Part shown: in pieces, positions 8,261 to 15,440 of the stretch | How the letters are laid out: the number at the start of each line of letters is the position of its first letter | Numbering within the stretch: position 1 is the first letter of the stretch | Source: Candidatus Effluviviaceae Genus I sp. | GTDB taxonomy: Bacteria; Joyebacterota; Joyebacteria; Joyebacterales; Joyebacteraceae | DNA length: 29,547 nt | Assembly (NCBI GenBank): GCA_016867725.1 | Contig: VGIX01000024.1 | Location: 1 to 29,547, forward strand | Direction of reading: 5' to 3' | Translations under genes and position numbers: made by a program | The notes under the pieces: model-generated | Database searches by the model: none | Told to the model about the DNA's origin: nothing | The model's input: only the letters and a program-made list of their open reading frames with translations

Positions 8261-8279
8261 GGCTACGCCTACGACCGCG

Positions 8280-8308
8280 AATCTAGCCAGGGCGGCCACT
8301 TCTGTCAA
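8280..8308 (-). promoter_or_regulatory. sigma70-like promoter of csp1
   Basis: On the minus strand TTGACA (8303-8308, 6/6), a 17-base spacer, then TAGATT (8280-8285, 4/6). The -35 starts 48 bases before the leader-ORF ATG, exactly as in csp2. It lies 33 bases after the end of the YbjQ-family gene. Confidence 0.65.
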
Positions 8309-8341
8309 GCCGTTTCTGACCGGCCGCTCGGTCTCGTTGTC

Positions 8342-8662
8342 TCACGCGCTCTCGACGATGACGGCCGTCCCGTAGGCCAGAAGCTCCGCCGCGCCCTGCA
8401 TCATGCTCGTCGTCGTGAACCGCACGCCCACGACGGCGTTGCCTCCTGCCGCCTCAGCGTCGGCGACGAGCCGATCGAGCGCCTGCTCCCGGGCCTCGGC
8501 CATCATCTTCGTGTACTCCCCGATCTCGCCGCCGACCAGACCCCGCAGAACGGCCATCAGGTCGCGCCCCACGTGCCGCGATCGTATCGTGTTGCCCTTG
8601 ACGAGACCCAGGGTCCTCACGACTCGCCTTCCGGGGATCTCATCCGTCGTCGTCAGGATCAC
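8342..8662 (-). CDS. YbjQ/UPF0145 family protein
   Basis: The protein has 106 residues, the usual length for the YbjQ family. Recognised motifs are the opening MILTTTDEIPGRRV, the middle GGEIGEYTKMMAEAREQA, and the end GGNAVVGVRFTTTSM followed by AYGTAV. Family members form small ring-like oligomers and have been annotated as putative heavy-metal-binding proteins; the biochemical function is not established. The start is GTG at 8660-8662, which overlaps the TGA of the anti-sigma gene (GTGA), with GGGAGG upstream. That overlap implies translational coupling and makes it the third gene of the sigma operon, an unusual partnership worth noting. Confidence 0.88.
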   Translation of the reverse strand: MILTTTDEIPGRRVVRTLGLVKGNTIRSRHVGRDLMAVLRGLVGGEIGEYTKMMAEAREQALDRLVADAEAAGGNAVVGVRFTTTSMMQGAAELLAYGTAVIVESA

Positions 8663-9093
8663 CTCTCGACCCTCCCGTACCGCTCCGTCCTGCTGACGTG
8701 ACAGCGCTCACGGATGGCGCTGACGAGAAGCGTGAGCACGCCGACGATGGGGAGCGCCACGAGGAGCTTCGTGAGCGCCTCCATCATCGGGTTCGTCAGG
8801 AATGCGAAGACCCCGTACCCGATCCACACGCCGGCTCCCACGATCAGGAGCCACCACCCCAGGCCTCGCTCGATGCGCGCGTAGACGCTCGGCCAGTAGT
8901 TCGCCATGGCATCCTCCGACGGCTTGGGAAGTCGCAGATCCTGAACGAGGTCCGTGACCTTCCCGAGCTCGCTGAACTCGCGCCTGCAGCTCTGGCACGC
9001 CGCCAGGTGGGAGTCGAGGTCCCTCTGATCGGACGGCGTGATCTCGCCATCCAGGCGTGCCATCATCAGGTCTCTGAAGCGCTCACAACTCAT
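8659..9093 (-). CDS. zinc-finger anti-sigma factor, membrane-bound
   Basis: The protein has 144 residues. The N-terminal part has the anti-sigma zinc finger (ZAS) pattern H29-x3-C33-x2-C36 (HLAACQSC) after an opening MSCERFRDLMMARLDGE. Two membrane helices follow: about 94-117 (LGWWLLIVGAGVWIGYGVFAF) and 123-143 (LLVALPIVGVLTLLVSAI). In this family the cytoplasmic ZAS domain sequesters the ECF sigma factor encoded upstream and releases it on a signal. ATG 9091-9093 overlaps the sigma stop codon (ATGA), with GAGGAG upstream; an in-frame start further upstream would lie inside the sigma gene and adds no domain. The short tail after the second helix is probably cytoplasmic, so there is little room for a periplasmic sensor domain. 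Confidence 0.88.
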   Translation of the reverse strand: MSCERFRDLMMARLDGEITPSDQRDLDSHLAACQSCRREFSELGKVTDLVQDLRLPKPSEDAMANYWPSVYARIERGLGWWLLIVGAGVWIGYGVFAFLTNPMMEALTKLLVALPIVGVLTLLVSAIRERCHVSRTERYGRVER

Positions 9094-9701
9094 CTCTCCT
9101 CTCCCGTCCCCGCGCTCGCGCCGCTCTCCAACCACTGCGCACACTCATCGCCGAACCTCGCGACCATTCTCTTCCTGAGCGCGCGCCGGGCCGCGTAGAG
9201 GCGCGACATGACCGTACCGATGGGGCAGCTGAGAACGTCCGCGATCTCGCGGTACGACAGCCCCTCGAAGTGCCTGAGGAGGAGGATCTCGCGGTGCGCG
9301 GGGTCGAGCTTCCCGAGCTCCTCCCGTACGTACGCCCTTGCGTCCGAGCGCTCCGTGAGGCGCCCGGGCCCGTCGGCCTGGTCCGCCGCATCGAAGCCGA
9401 ACTCCTGAGCGGCATCGAGGGAGACCTCTCCGTGCGTGCGCAGCCTGCGCAGGTGATTGAAGCAGGCGTTCCGGAGGATCGCGTAGAACCAGGGGTAGAA
9501 CGGCGCCCCCTCTCGGAATCTCCTCATGGCCCTGAAGGCCCTGACGAAAGCCTCCTGCGAGAGGTCGAGCGCGTCCTCCGGATTGCCGACGAAGCCCAGC
9601 GCCGCCATGTACGCCCTCTCCTTGTAGAGCTCGACGAGGGCTTCGAAGGCCCGCATGTCGCCCCGCCGCGCCAGCTCGGAGAGGTCTGCGTCACTCACCA
9701 T
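9090..9701 (-). CDS. ECF-family RNA polymerase sigma factor (sigma-E/RpoE-like)
   Basis: The protein has 203 residues. Region 2 is clear at about residues 20-90: ALVELYKERAYMAALGFVG, DLSQEAFVRAFRA and PWFYAILRNACFNHLRR. Region 4 is at about 133-185: LDPAHREILLLRHFEGLS, YREIADVLSCPIGTVMSRL and ARRALRKRM. It directs RNA polymerase to a stress or envelope regulon. The start is ATG at 9699-9701 with GGAG upstream. It heads the sigma / anti-sigma / YbjQ operon, each junction overlapping by four bases. A GGAAT-type -35 upstream (9731-9759) hints at autoregulation. The regulated genes are unknown. Confidence 0.93.
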   Translation of the reverse strand: MVSDADLSELARRGDMRAFEALVELYKERAYMAALGFVGNPEDALDLSQEAFVRAFRAMRRFREGAPFYPWFYAILRNACFNHLRRLRTHGEVSLDAAQEFGFDAADQADGPGRLTERSDARAYVREELGKLDPAHREILLLRHFEGLSYREIADVLSCPIGTVMSRLYAARRALRKRMVARFGDECAQWLESGASAGTGEER

Positions 9702-9730
9702 CGGGTCGCTCCGAGAACCAGGTCGTGCGT

Positions 9731-9759
9731 GTACTACCCGGCGGCGGCGGCCGTATTCC
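9731..9759 (-). promoter_or_regulatory. possible ECF-type promoter of the sigma operon
   Basis: On the minus strand GGAATA (9754-9759), a 17-base spacer, then TAGTAC (9731-9736). GGAA-type -35 elements are typical of ECF sigma factors, which often transcribe their own operon. The -10 does not match the common CGTnn form, so this is tentative. Confidence 0.25.
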
Positions 9760-9803
9760 GTGGCATCTCGCGCCGCGCGCCTGAAGGTCCCGCCGCCTTG
9801 AGG

Positions 9804-10631
9804 TCAGAAGCACATCTCGACGACAACGCCCGCGGATTGTGCGGCATTCGCTGCCGTGAGCGCAAGCGCCGAAGCATAGGCGGCCCGATCCGCGCGGTAC
9901 ATCTCATACGCGGCCGCCCGGTCGGGGTAGTGCCGCGCGATGATCGGCCAGAGCCGGTGTCTGACCTGTGGGTATGGGTTCAGCGTGTCAACGAGCACCC
10001 GGTCGGCGCCCGCGTCGCGCAGCGCGACCATGAGGGCGCGGAGCGTCTCCTCCGAGTCGGAGAACGTCGGCAGCACCGGCGCGATGAAGCCCCAGACGGC
10101 GACGCCCGCGCGTGCCAGCTCGCGCATCGCCTCGAGTCGGCTCCGAGGCGGAGGTGCGCCCGGCTCGACAAGCCGCGCCAGGTCGTCGTCGAGCGTCGTC
10201 ATCGAGAACCCCACGCGGACCTGACCGAGCTCCGCGAGGACGTCAACATCGCGCACGACGAGGTCGGACTTCGTGAGAATGCCCACACCAAAGCCCCGCG
10301 CGCCGATGAGGGCGCGGAGGCACTCCCTGGTCACTCGGTGCCCGGCCTCCGCCGGCTGGTATGCGTCGCAGACGGTCCCGAACAGGATGCGCCCGGGCTT
10401 CCGCCGCGCGAGCTCCCGTGCGAGGACGAAGGCGGCGTTCTCCTTCACACCGACGAAGCTACCCCAAGGACCTGGAGCGTCCCGGAACTTCAGCATGAAG
10501 GTGGCGTAGCAGTAGGCGCACCCGTGCGTACAGCCGAAGTAGGGGTTCACGGCGTAGTCGACCGACGGAATCCCCGACCTGGTGAGGAGACTCCTGCAGC
10601 GCAGCCTGAATGCATGCGGTTCCTGCGGCAT
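9804..10631 (-). CDS. SPL-type radical SAM protein (Rv2578c-like)
   Basis: The protein has 275 residues. The radical SAM cluster motif is C34-x3-C38-x2-C41 (YFGCTHGCAYCYATFM), the SPL (spore photoproduct lyase-like) variant. Further family signs are GTVCDAYQPAE, FGVGILTKSD, VGFSMTTLDDDL and VWGFIAPVLP. The family is common in bacteria that do not form spores, and its reaction is not established; DNA repair has only been suggested by similarity to spore photoproduct lyase. The ATG at 10629-10631 has no Shine-Dalgarno sequence, and the upstream promoter puts the transcription start on that ATG (see 10638-10666), so the mRNA may be leaderless. No operon partner. Confidence 0.88.
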   Translation of the reverse strand: MPQEPHAFRLRCRSLLTRSGIPSVDYAVNPYFGCTHGCAYCYATFMLKFRDAPGPWGSFVGVKENAAFVLARELARRKPGRILFGTVCDAYQPAEAGHRVTRECLRALIGARGFGVGILTKSDLVVRDVDVLAELGQVRVGFSMTTLDDDLARLVEPGAPPPRSRLEAMRELARAGVAVWGFIAPVLPTFSDSEETLRALMVALRDAGADRVLVDTLNPYPQVRHRLWPIIARHYPDRAAAYEMYRADRAAYASALALTAANAAQSAGVVVEMCF

Positions 10632-10637
10632 GACGAG

Positions 10638-10666
10638 ACGCTAGCACGAGGCGCGGGCGGCGTCGA
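10638..10666 (-). promoter_or_regulatory. promoter implying a leaderless mRNA for the SPL radical SAM gene
   Basis: On the minus strand TCGACG (10661-10666, 4/6), a 17-base spacer, then TAGCGT (10638-10643). If the -10 covers -12 to -7, position +1 is 10631, the A of the ATG. No ribosome site lies between. Confidence 0.45.
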
Positions 10667-10705
10667 GACCCGCAACCCGCGCAGCGCGGCGCGGGTCCAT
10701 TTGTG

Positions 10706-10734
10706 TTGCGAACGCGGGCCGCCCGACATAGACT
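10706..10734 (+). promoter_or_regulatory. sigma70-like promoter of the beta-helix gene
   Basis: TTGCGA (10706-10711, 4/6), a 17-base spacer, then TAGACT (10729-10734, 4/6). The predicted start point is near 10741, 28 bases before the ATG. Confidence 0.5.
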
Positions 10735-10768
10735 GGTTCTGGACTCGCCGCCCCGCCAGGAGAAGACC

Positions 10769-12100
10769 ATGAGATCCCTGCTGTACGTCCCCCCCGCGCT
10801 CTGCCTCATGGCTCTGACCGCTCTCCCCTCCCCAGCGCCCTCCGCGACGCTTGTCGTCGACTGGTCCGGAGGCGGCGACCACACGACGATCCAGGAGGCC
10901 ATCGATGCCGCGGCGCCCGGCGACACCGTCGAGGTCGTCTCGGGGACCTACACGGGACCGCTCAACCGCGATCTCGACACGGGCGGGAAGGCCATCACGG
11001 TGAGATCGAGGAGCGGCCGGGCCAGCACCATCATCGACTGCCAGCATCAGGGGCGCGGGTTCAACATCCACCTTGGCGAGGACTGGGACACGGTCCTTAG
11101 GGGCTTCACCGTCCGCCGCGGGGCCGCCGCCGAGGGGCCCGGCGCGCGCATCTACAACGCCAGTCCGATCATCGAGGACTGCGTCTTCGAGGACAACGTG
11201 GGCACGGAGGGTGGCGCCATCCACGTGAGAGCCGATTCCTCGCCGCAGATCACGCTCTGCCGCTTCGAGGACAACTGGGCCTACGACTATGGCGGTGCGA
11301 TCTACAGCTACCTCGCAACGCCGTACGTCTCCCAGTGCGCGTTCGTCAACAACCTCGCCGGCATCAACGGGGGCGCCATCTCGCTCAAGACGGGATCCTC
11401 CGCGAGGATCTACGAGTGCGCCTTCACCGGGAACTCCGCGCAGGACGGCGGGGGGATCTACATCAGCACCCTGGACGCGCAGCCGCCCCCGGAGCGCGAC
11501 ATCCCGGACGCATCCATCGTGAACTACTGCCGCTTCGTCGGCAACACGGCGACAAGGGGCGGCGGCCTGTTCGTCAACGCCTACTCGTGGTCGTCCTGCG
11601 CGTACTCGACCTTCGCGCACAACACCGCGTCCCAGGGAGGTGCCGTCTACGTCCTGACGGCGCCATCCCCGACGCTGTCCATCGACAACTGCACCATGGC
11701 TCGCAACACGGCCCAGTACGGCGCGGGCGTCTTTGTCGCCGGAGGCGACGACCAGTTCCAGCCTGTCCTCAAGACATCCATCATCGCGTTCAACGTCCTT
11801 GGAGAGGCCGTGCACAGGCAGTGGGGCGCCCCGGCGACCGTGGACCTGACCTTCAGCTACGGGAACGAGGGAGGCGACGCGCTCCCCGGAACGCGCAACC
11901 GCTTCGTCGACCCGCGGTTCTGCAACCTCTACGACGACGACTTCCGGCTCTGCTCGAACTCCCCGTGCCTCAAGATCAACAACGTGGGCAATCCCCCGTG
12001 GAGTTACTACAACATCGGCGCGACGACTCAGCAGTGCGGCGACTGCACGTCTCCGGTCCAGGGCGAGTCCTGGGGGAGCATCAAGGCGATGTTCCGGTAG
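10769..12100 (+). CDS. secreted right-handed beta-helix repeat protein
   Basis: The protein has 443 residues. A signal peptide covers about residues 1-25 (MRSLLYVPPALCLMALTALP). Next comes the common start of pectin-lyase-fold proteins, TIQEAIDAAAPGDTVEVVSG. From about residue 80 to 360 there are repeated coils of the form I.(D/Y)C.F..N.A..GGAI/GGG, as in DUF1565/polymorphic-membrane-protein-like beta-helices. There is no FlgD-like tail; it ends SPVQGESWGSIKAMFR, a short motif that could be another sorting or anchoring signal (inference). ATG 10769 was chosen for AGGAG at 10758-10762 and the signal peptide. No catalytic site can be assigned; it could bind or degrade polysaccharide or be structural. 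Confidence 0.88.
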   Translation: MRSLLYVPPALCLMALTALPSPAPSATLVVDWSGGGDHTTIQEAIDAAAPGDTVEVVSGTYTGPLNRDLDTGGKAITVRSRSGRASTIIDCQHQGRGFNIHLGEDWDTVLRGFTVRRGAAAEGPGARIYNASPIIEDCVFEDNVGTEGGAIHVRADSSPQITLCRFEDNWAYDYGGAIYSYLATPYVSQCAFVNNLAGINGGAISLKTGSSARIYECAFTGNSAQDGGGIYISTLDAQPPPERDIPDASIVNYCRFVGNTATRGGGLFVNAYSWSSCAYSTFAHNTASQGGAVYVLTAPSPTLSIDNCTMARNTAQYGAGVFVAGGDDQFQPVLKTSIIAFNVLGEAVHRQWGAPATVDLTFSYGNEGGDALPGTRNRFVDPRFCNLYDDDFRLCSNSPCLKINNVGNPPWSYYNIGATTQQCGDCTSPVQGESWGSIKAMFR

Positions 12101-12150
12101 GCGGTAGCTCGGCAGTGTGGTGCCGGAGCACCCGGTCCACGCACAAGAGA

Positions 12151-12176
12151 GGCCCGCGTCGGCGACGACGCGGGCC
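12151..12176. terminator. bidirectional terminator between beta-helix and sulfatase-like genes
   Basis: GGCCCGCGTC (12151-12160) pairs perfectly with GACGCGGGCC (12167-12176) around GGCGAC. It has AGAGA before and TTCT after on the plus strand, and TCTCTTG after on the minus strand. It sits between convergent gene ends. Confidence 0.8.
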
Positions 12177-12206
12177 TTCTCCATCGCGGGGTCACGCTCC
12201 GGCGGG

Positions 12207-13514
12207 CTAGTTGGCGTACACGGCGGAGCGGAGCCTCTCGACCGTGCGGGGGTCGATGACAACACGCAGCGGTTCGTCCGCGTACCTGGGCGCCTCGGCC
12301 TCGAGGCGCTCGATCTCGCCGCGTAACTCCGCCCGGAGGTCCGGACGGTTCCACGCCAGGTCCCTCGACTCACCCGGATCGGCCGCTATGTTGAAGAGCT
12401 CCTCCCTGTCCGGAAGCGTCAGGACGTACTTCAGGTGCCCCCGCATGGCCGCCTTGATCTCCCTGCCGCCGTACCACGGCGGGCTCCGGAGCTCGGCGAA
12501 CACGACGCGGTCGAGCGATGGCGAGGCGTCTCCCCTGATCACGGGCATGAGACTCAGGCCCATGTCTGCGGGGTCGGGCGCGAGGCCGGCGATCTCCCTG
12601 ACCGTGGGGAGGACGTCGACGATGGAGATCGGTTCCTCAACCCGCCTCGGCTTGAGGTCGCCTGCGGCGGACGCGAAGATCAGCGGGACGCTCAGCACCT
12701 CGCCGTGAAGCGTGCGGCCGTGATACCAGTCGCCGTGGTCGCGGAACTCCTCGCCGTGCACCGACATCACGATGAGCCACGTGTCGCGGTCCCAGCCGAG
12801 CAGCTCGTAGAGCGCGCGCACGTGGTCGTCCACGTAGCTGATCTCGGAATCGTACGCCGCCATCGCGTCCTCGCGCTCGCGCCGTCGCGGCGTGTACCAC
12901 GGGGCGCGCGTGACGTACGGGCGTCGCGGGTCCGAGTAGTGGATGTAGAGGAAGTACGGCGCCGCCCCGCGGATCTCCCCCGCCCATCCCCGGACGATGG
13001 CGTTCACGACCGACGCGCCGATCTCCGTGCGATGCTCAAACCTGTCGAAGCCCCGGTCGAACCCGAGATCGGGACTCACGTCGACGTCGTCGGACACACC
13101 CCACGTGCTGTAGCCGGCCCCCCTGAGCGCCTCGGCCATCGTGCCCACGCCGGCGGGCAGGCGGTTCAGCGTCACACGCGGGTCGATGTCCTGAAGCGTC
13201 CGAGTGGCCAGGACGCCCGAGTGCACACCGTGCTGCGCCGGGTAGAGGGAGGTCACGAGCGATGCCGCGGCCGGCGCGGCCCACGAGGACGTCGAGTGCA
13301 CGCGCCTGAAGGCCACGCCGCGCGGGATGACCGTCGAGAGGAACGGCGTCGTGTCCACATCATAGCCGTAGTAGGCCAGATGATCGGCCCGCAGGCTGTC
13401 GATCACGATGAGCACGACGTTCGGCTGCCGCGCGGGCTTGCGAGGACCGCACGATGCACCCGTGAGCGCCACCAACGATGCGAGCACCGCGAGCTTGAGC
13501 GACCTCCAGATCAT
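12207..13514 (-). CDS. sulfatase-fold lipoprotein with degenerate active site
   Basis: The protein has 435 residues, of the alkaline-phosphatase/sulfatase superfamily. The lipoprotein signal ends GASC, Cys22. The fold opens with NVVLIVIDSLRADHL, keeping metal-ligand Asp39. The nucleophile segment is SSWAAPAAASLVTSLYP; homologues usually have Cys, Ser or Thr two residues before the Pro, but here it is Ala79. The metal-binding DHG motif reads SVHGEEF, so the Asp is Val252 while His253 remains. DPRRPY replaces the usual DPH.PY. The protein may therefore be a non-catalytic binding or scaffold protein. GGAGG precedes two adjacent ATGs; the one at 13512-13514 has the better spacing (the other is 13515-13517). 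It has its own promoter and lies downstream of a B12 radical SAM gene. Confidence 0.85.
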   Translation of the reverse strand: MIWRSLKLAVLASLVALTGASCGPRKPARQPNVVLIVIDSLRADHLAYYGYDVDTTPFLSTVIPRGVAFRRVHSTSSWAAPAAASLVTSLYPAQHGVHSGVLATRTLQDIDPRVTLNRLPAGVGTMAEALRGAGYSTWGVSDDVDVSPDLGFDRGFDRFEHRTEIGASVVNAIVRGWAGEIRGAAPYFLYIHYSDPRRPYVTRAPWYTPRRREREDAMAAYDSEISYVDDHVRALYELLGWDRDTWLIVMSVHGEEFRDHGDWYHGRTLHGEVLSVPLIFASAAGDLKPRRVEEPISIVDVLPTVREIAGLAPDPADMGLSLMPVIRGDASPSLDRVVFAELRSPPWYGGREIKAAMRGHLKYVLTLPDREELFNIAADPGESRDLAWNRPDLRAELRGEIERLEAEAPRYADEPLRVVIDPRTVERLRSAVYAN

Positions 13515-13551
13515 CATCGCCCTCCGAGCGAACGCGTGTCGTCCTGCCCCG

Positions 13552-13580
13552 AGTATCAGCGGCGCCTGTGGGGCAGTCAA
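13552..13580 (-). promoter_or_regulatory. sigma70-like promoter of the sulfatase-like gene
   Basis: On the minus strand TTGACT (13575-13580, 5/6), a 17-base spacer, then GATACT (13552-13557, 4/6). Start point near 13545. The -35 lies 22 bases after the stop of the upstream radical SAM gene. Confidence 0.6.
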
Positions 13581-13602
13581 GAGGCTACCACGCATCGCGG
13601 GC

Positions 13603-15081
13603 TCAGAGGGCGAGCAGCTCGCTGCACTTGCGGAAGTGGTAGCCCGAAATGGCGAGAACCACGGCGGTGGGCAGAGCTCTCGGCCTTCTGAAGAGCGTCC
13701 AGAGCAGGAAGCCGGCGTACTGCGAGCGTTCCTTCTCCACGATGCCCAGGTAGAGGAGCGAGCGGAAGAAGGCGCTCACGTGCCACCGCATGAGCCGTGG
13801 TTTGGATGGGGACGGTCTGTAGACGCGCATGAACGCGCGCAGCCGCTTGTAGTAGTTGCGCGGCGCGTAGATCTCCCGAAGGACCCTGCGATAGCCGCTC
13901 TGAAGCGAGTCCAGACCCATGGCGGGCACGATGTTCGTCGAGCCGTCAACGTTGTCGCCGGACACCTGGCTTCTGATGCGCCCTTCCCCCGCAAGCCGGC
14001 TGTAGAGGTCCGTCCCGACCGGCGCCTGGAGCATCCCGACCATCGCGGTCGCGATCCCGCTCCTCTGGATGAAGTCGGTGAGGTTCTGGAAGACCGACGG
14101 CGTGTCGCTGTCGAACCCGACGATGAAGCCGCCCTGCACCTGCAGCCCCGCGCGCTGGATGCGCCGCACGTCGTCGAGAAGATCGCGGTGCCGGTTGTGG
14201 GTCTTGCCGCACTCCGCGAGGCCCGCGTCGTTGAGCGTCTCGATCCCCACGAAGACGGTGTCGAAGCCAGCGCGGACCATCAGGCCGAGAAGCTCCGGGT
14301 CGTCGGCGATCTCGATGGTCACCTGGGTGCTGAACGACATCCCCCACTTGCCCCTGCGCCACGCGATCAGCGCGGGCAGCAGTTCGTCACGGAGCCGCCT
14401 TCGGTTGCCGATCAGGTTGTCGTCAACGAAGGTGACCGTGCCTCGCCACCCGAGATCGTAGAGCCCGTCCAGCTCCGCGATGATCCCGTCGGCCGTCTTC
14501 GTCCTCCAGCGGCGCCCGAAGAGCTCGGTCACGCTACAGAAGTCGCAGTCGTTCGGGCAGCCGCGCGAGAACTGGATGCTCCGGGAAGCGTAGTGCCCGA
14601 CGGTCACGAGGTCCCATCTGGGCACCGGCGTCCTGCGCAGGTCCGCGCGTTCGTCGGAGCGGTACATCCGCTTCGCCTCACCTCGGGCGAAGTCCGCGAG
14701 AAAGGCAGGAAGCGTCACCTCCGCCTCGTTCAGAACGAGGTGGTCGACGCCGTCGAAGCTCTCTGGTTCGGTCGTGAAGAGCGGCCCCCCGGCGATGACG
14801 GTGAGCCCGGCGGCCTTGCAGCGAGCGACGACGCGATGCGCCGACTCCCGCTGGATCGTCATGCCGCTCAGGAGCGCGCACTCCGCCCACGAGAGATCGT
14901 CGTCGGTGAGTTCCGAGACGTTCAGATCGACCAGACGGAGTTGCCAGTCTGACGGGAGCATGGCGGCGACCGTGAGCAGGCCGAGCGGTGGTGAGGATGC
15001 CTTCTTGCGGATCAGCTTGAGGGCGTGCCGGAAGCTCCAGAAGGTCTCCGGGATCTCAGGATAGATGAGGAGGGCGTTCAT
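13603..15081 (-). CDS. B12-binding-domain radical SAM protein with DUF4070-like C-terminus
   Basis: The protein has 492 residues. Residues about 1-140 form a B12-binding Rossmann-like domain (MNALLIYPEIPETFWSF, ADD-type strands, VIAGGPLFT) that lacks the DxHxxG cobalamin-ligating His, as in many of this class. The radical SAM motif is C175-x3-C179-x2-C182 (SRGCPNDCDFCSV). TFVDDNLIGN, FVGIETLN and GFIVGFDSD follow. The C-terminal region (from about 310) resembles DUF4070, found in HpnP-like and related enzymes. Family members methylate or rearrange lipids and other unreactive carbons; the substrate is unknown. The ATG at 15079-15081 has GGAGAAGACCC before it; an upstream in-frame ATG adds only an Arg-rich piece. 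No convincing promoter was seen in 15082-15181. It is not an anaerobic sulfatase-maturing enzyme, although it lies next to a sulfatase-like gene. Confidence 0.88.
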   Translation of the reverse strand: MNALLIYPEIPETFWSFRHALKLIRKKASSPPLGLLTVAAMLPSDWQLRLVDLNVSELTDDDLSWAECALLSGMTIQRESAHRVVARCKAAGLTVIAGGPLFTTEPESFDGVDHLVLNEAEVTLPAFLADFARGEAKRMYRSDERADLRRTPVPRWDLVTVGHYASRSIQFSRGCPNDCDFCSVTELFGRRWRTKTADGIIAELDGLYDLGWRGTVTFVDDNLIGNRRRLRDELLPALIAWRRGKWGMSFSTQVTIEIADDPELLGLMVRAGFDTVFVGIETLNDAGLAECGKTHNRHRDLLDDVRRIQRAGLQVQGGFIVGFDSDTPSVFQNLTDFIQRSGIATAMVGMLQAPVGTDLYSRLAGEGRIRSQVSGDNVDGSTNIVPAMGLDSLQSGYRRVLREIYAPRNYYKRLRAFMRVYRPSPSKPRLMRWHVSAFFRSLLYLGIVEKERSQYAGFLLWTLFRRPRALPTAVVLAISGYHFRKCSELLAL

Positions 15082-15181
15082 GGGTCTTCTCCAGGAAGCG
15101 CGGGCTCGTCGCATCAGGAAGCTGCTGTCCTGAGAAAACCGGAGATGGGCTGGGCCTCTGCTGCGTCCCTTCGCCTCGGAC

Positions 15182-15214
15182 GCTGTGCGCGCCGGCGGCG
15201 CCGGCGCGCACAGC
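15182..15214 (-). terminator. perfect 15-bp hairpin terminator after csp2
   Basis: GCTGTGCGCGCCGGC (15182-15196) pairs with GCCGGCGCGCACAGC (15200-15214) around a 3-base loop. It lies 13 bases past the csp2 stop, upstream of the B12 radical SAM gene on the same strand. There is no U-run after it. Confidence 0.65.
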
Positions 15215-15227
15215 CCCTTGGCGTGAG

Positions 15228-15440
15228 CTAGTCGTTCAGCTTGACAACGTTCTGGGCGGCCGGGCCCTTCTCGCCCTGAACGACGTCGAAGCGCACGTGG
15301 TCGCCCTCGCTCAGGCTCTTGAAGCCCTCGCCCTGGATCGCCGAGTGATGGACGAAGACGTCCTTCGACCCGTCGTCCGGAGTGATGAAACCGAAGCCCT
15401 TGCTGTCATTGAACCACTTGACTCTTCCGGTCGTACTCAC
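15228..15440 (-). CDS. cspA: cold-shock domain protein, second copy (csp2)
   Basis: The protein has 70 residues, a single cold-shock domain ([21 protein letters not shown]1 KGFGFI, RNP2 VFVHH). It is an RNA chaperone of the CspA family. The start is GTG at 15438-15440 with AGAGAGG about ten bases upstream; the frame is open further upstream, but the cold-shock domain begins here and the length then equals csp1. The two copies are close paralogues with related leaders. A 15-bp hairpin follows the stop. Transcription would start near 15707, giving an unusually long leader of about 265 bases. Confidence 0.94.
   Translation of the reverse strand: MSTTGRVKWFNDSKGFGFITPDDGSKDVFVHHSAIQGEGFKSLSEGDHVRFDVVQGEKGPAAQNVVKLND

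Larger units (their letters stand above)
8053..8273 (-). promoter_or_regulatory. long 5' leader of csp1
   Basis: This stretch runs from the predicted transcription start (about 8273) to the csp1 start codon. The first 80 bases resemble the csp2 leader: a short leader ORF (8192-8260) and a hairpin (8201-8229). The remaining 140 bases are very GC-rich and show no similarity to the csp2 leader that I can see. Long structured leaders are known for cspA-type genes in E. coli, where they act as thermosensors; the same role here is inference. Confidence 0.55.

Noticed and set aside
13603-15081. B12 radical SAM protein as a sulfatase-maturing enzyme for the neighbouring sulfatase-like gene
   Set aside because: It has a B12-binding domain and a DUF4070-like end, lacks the SPASM cluster domain of anaerobic sulfatase-maturing enzymes, and the neighbour has Ala at the residue that would be modified.
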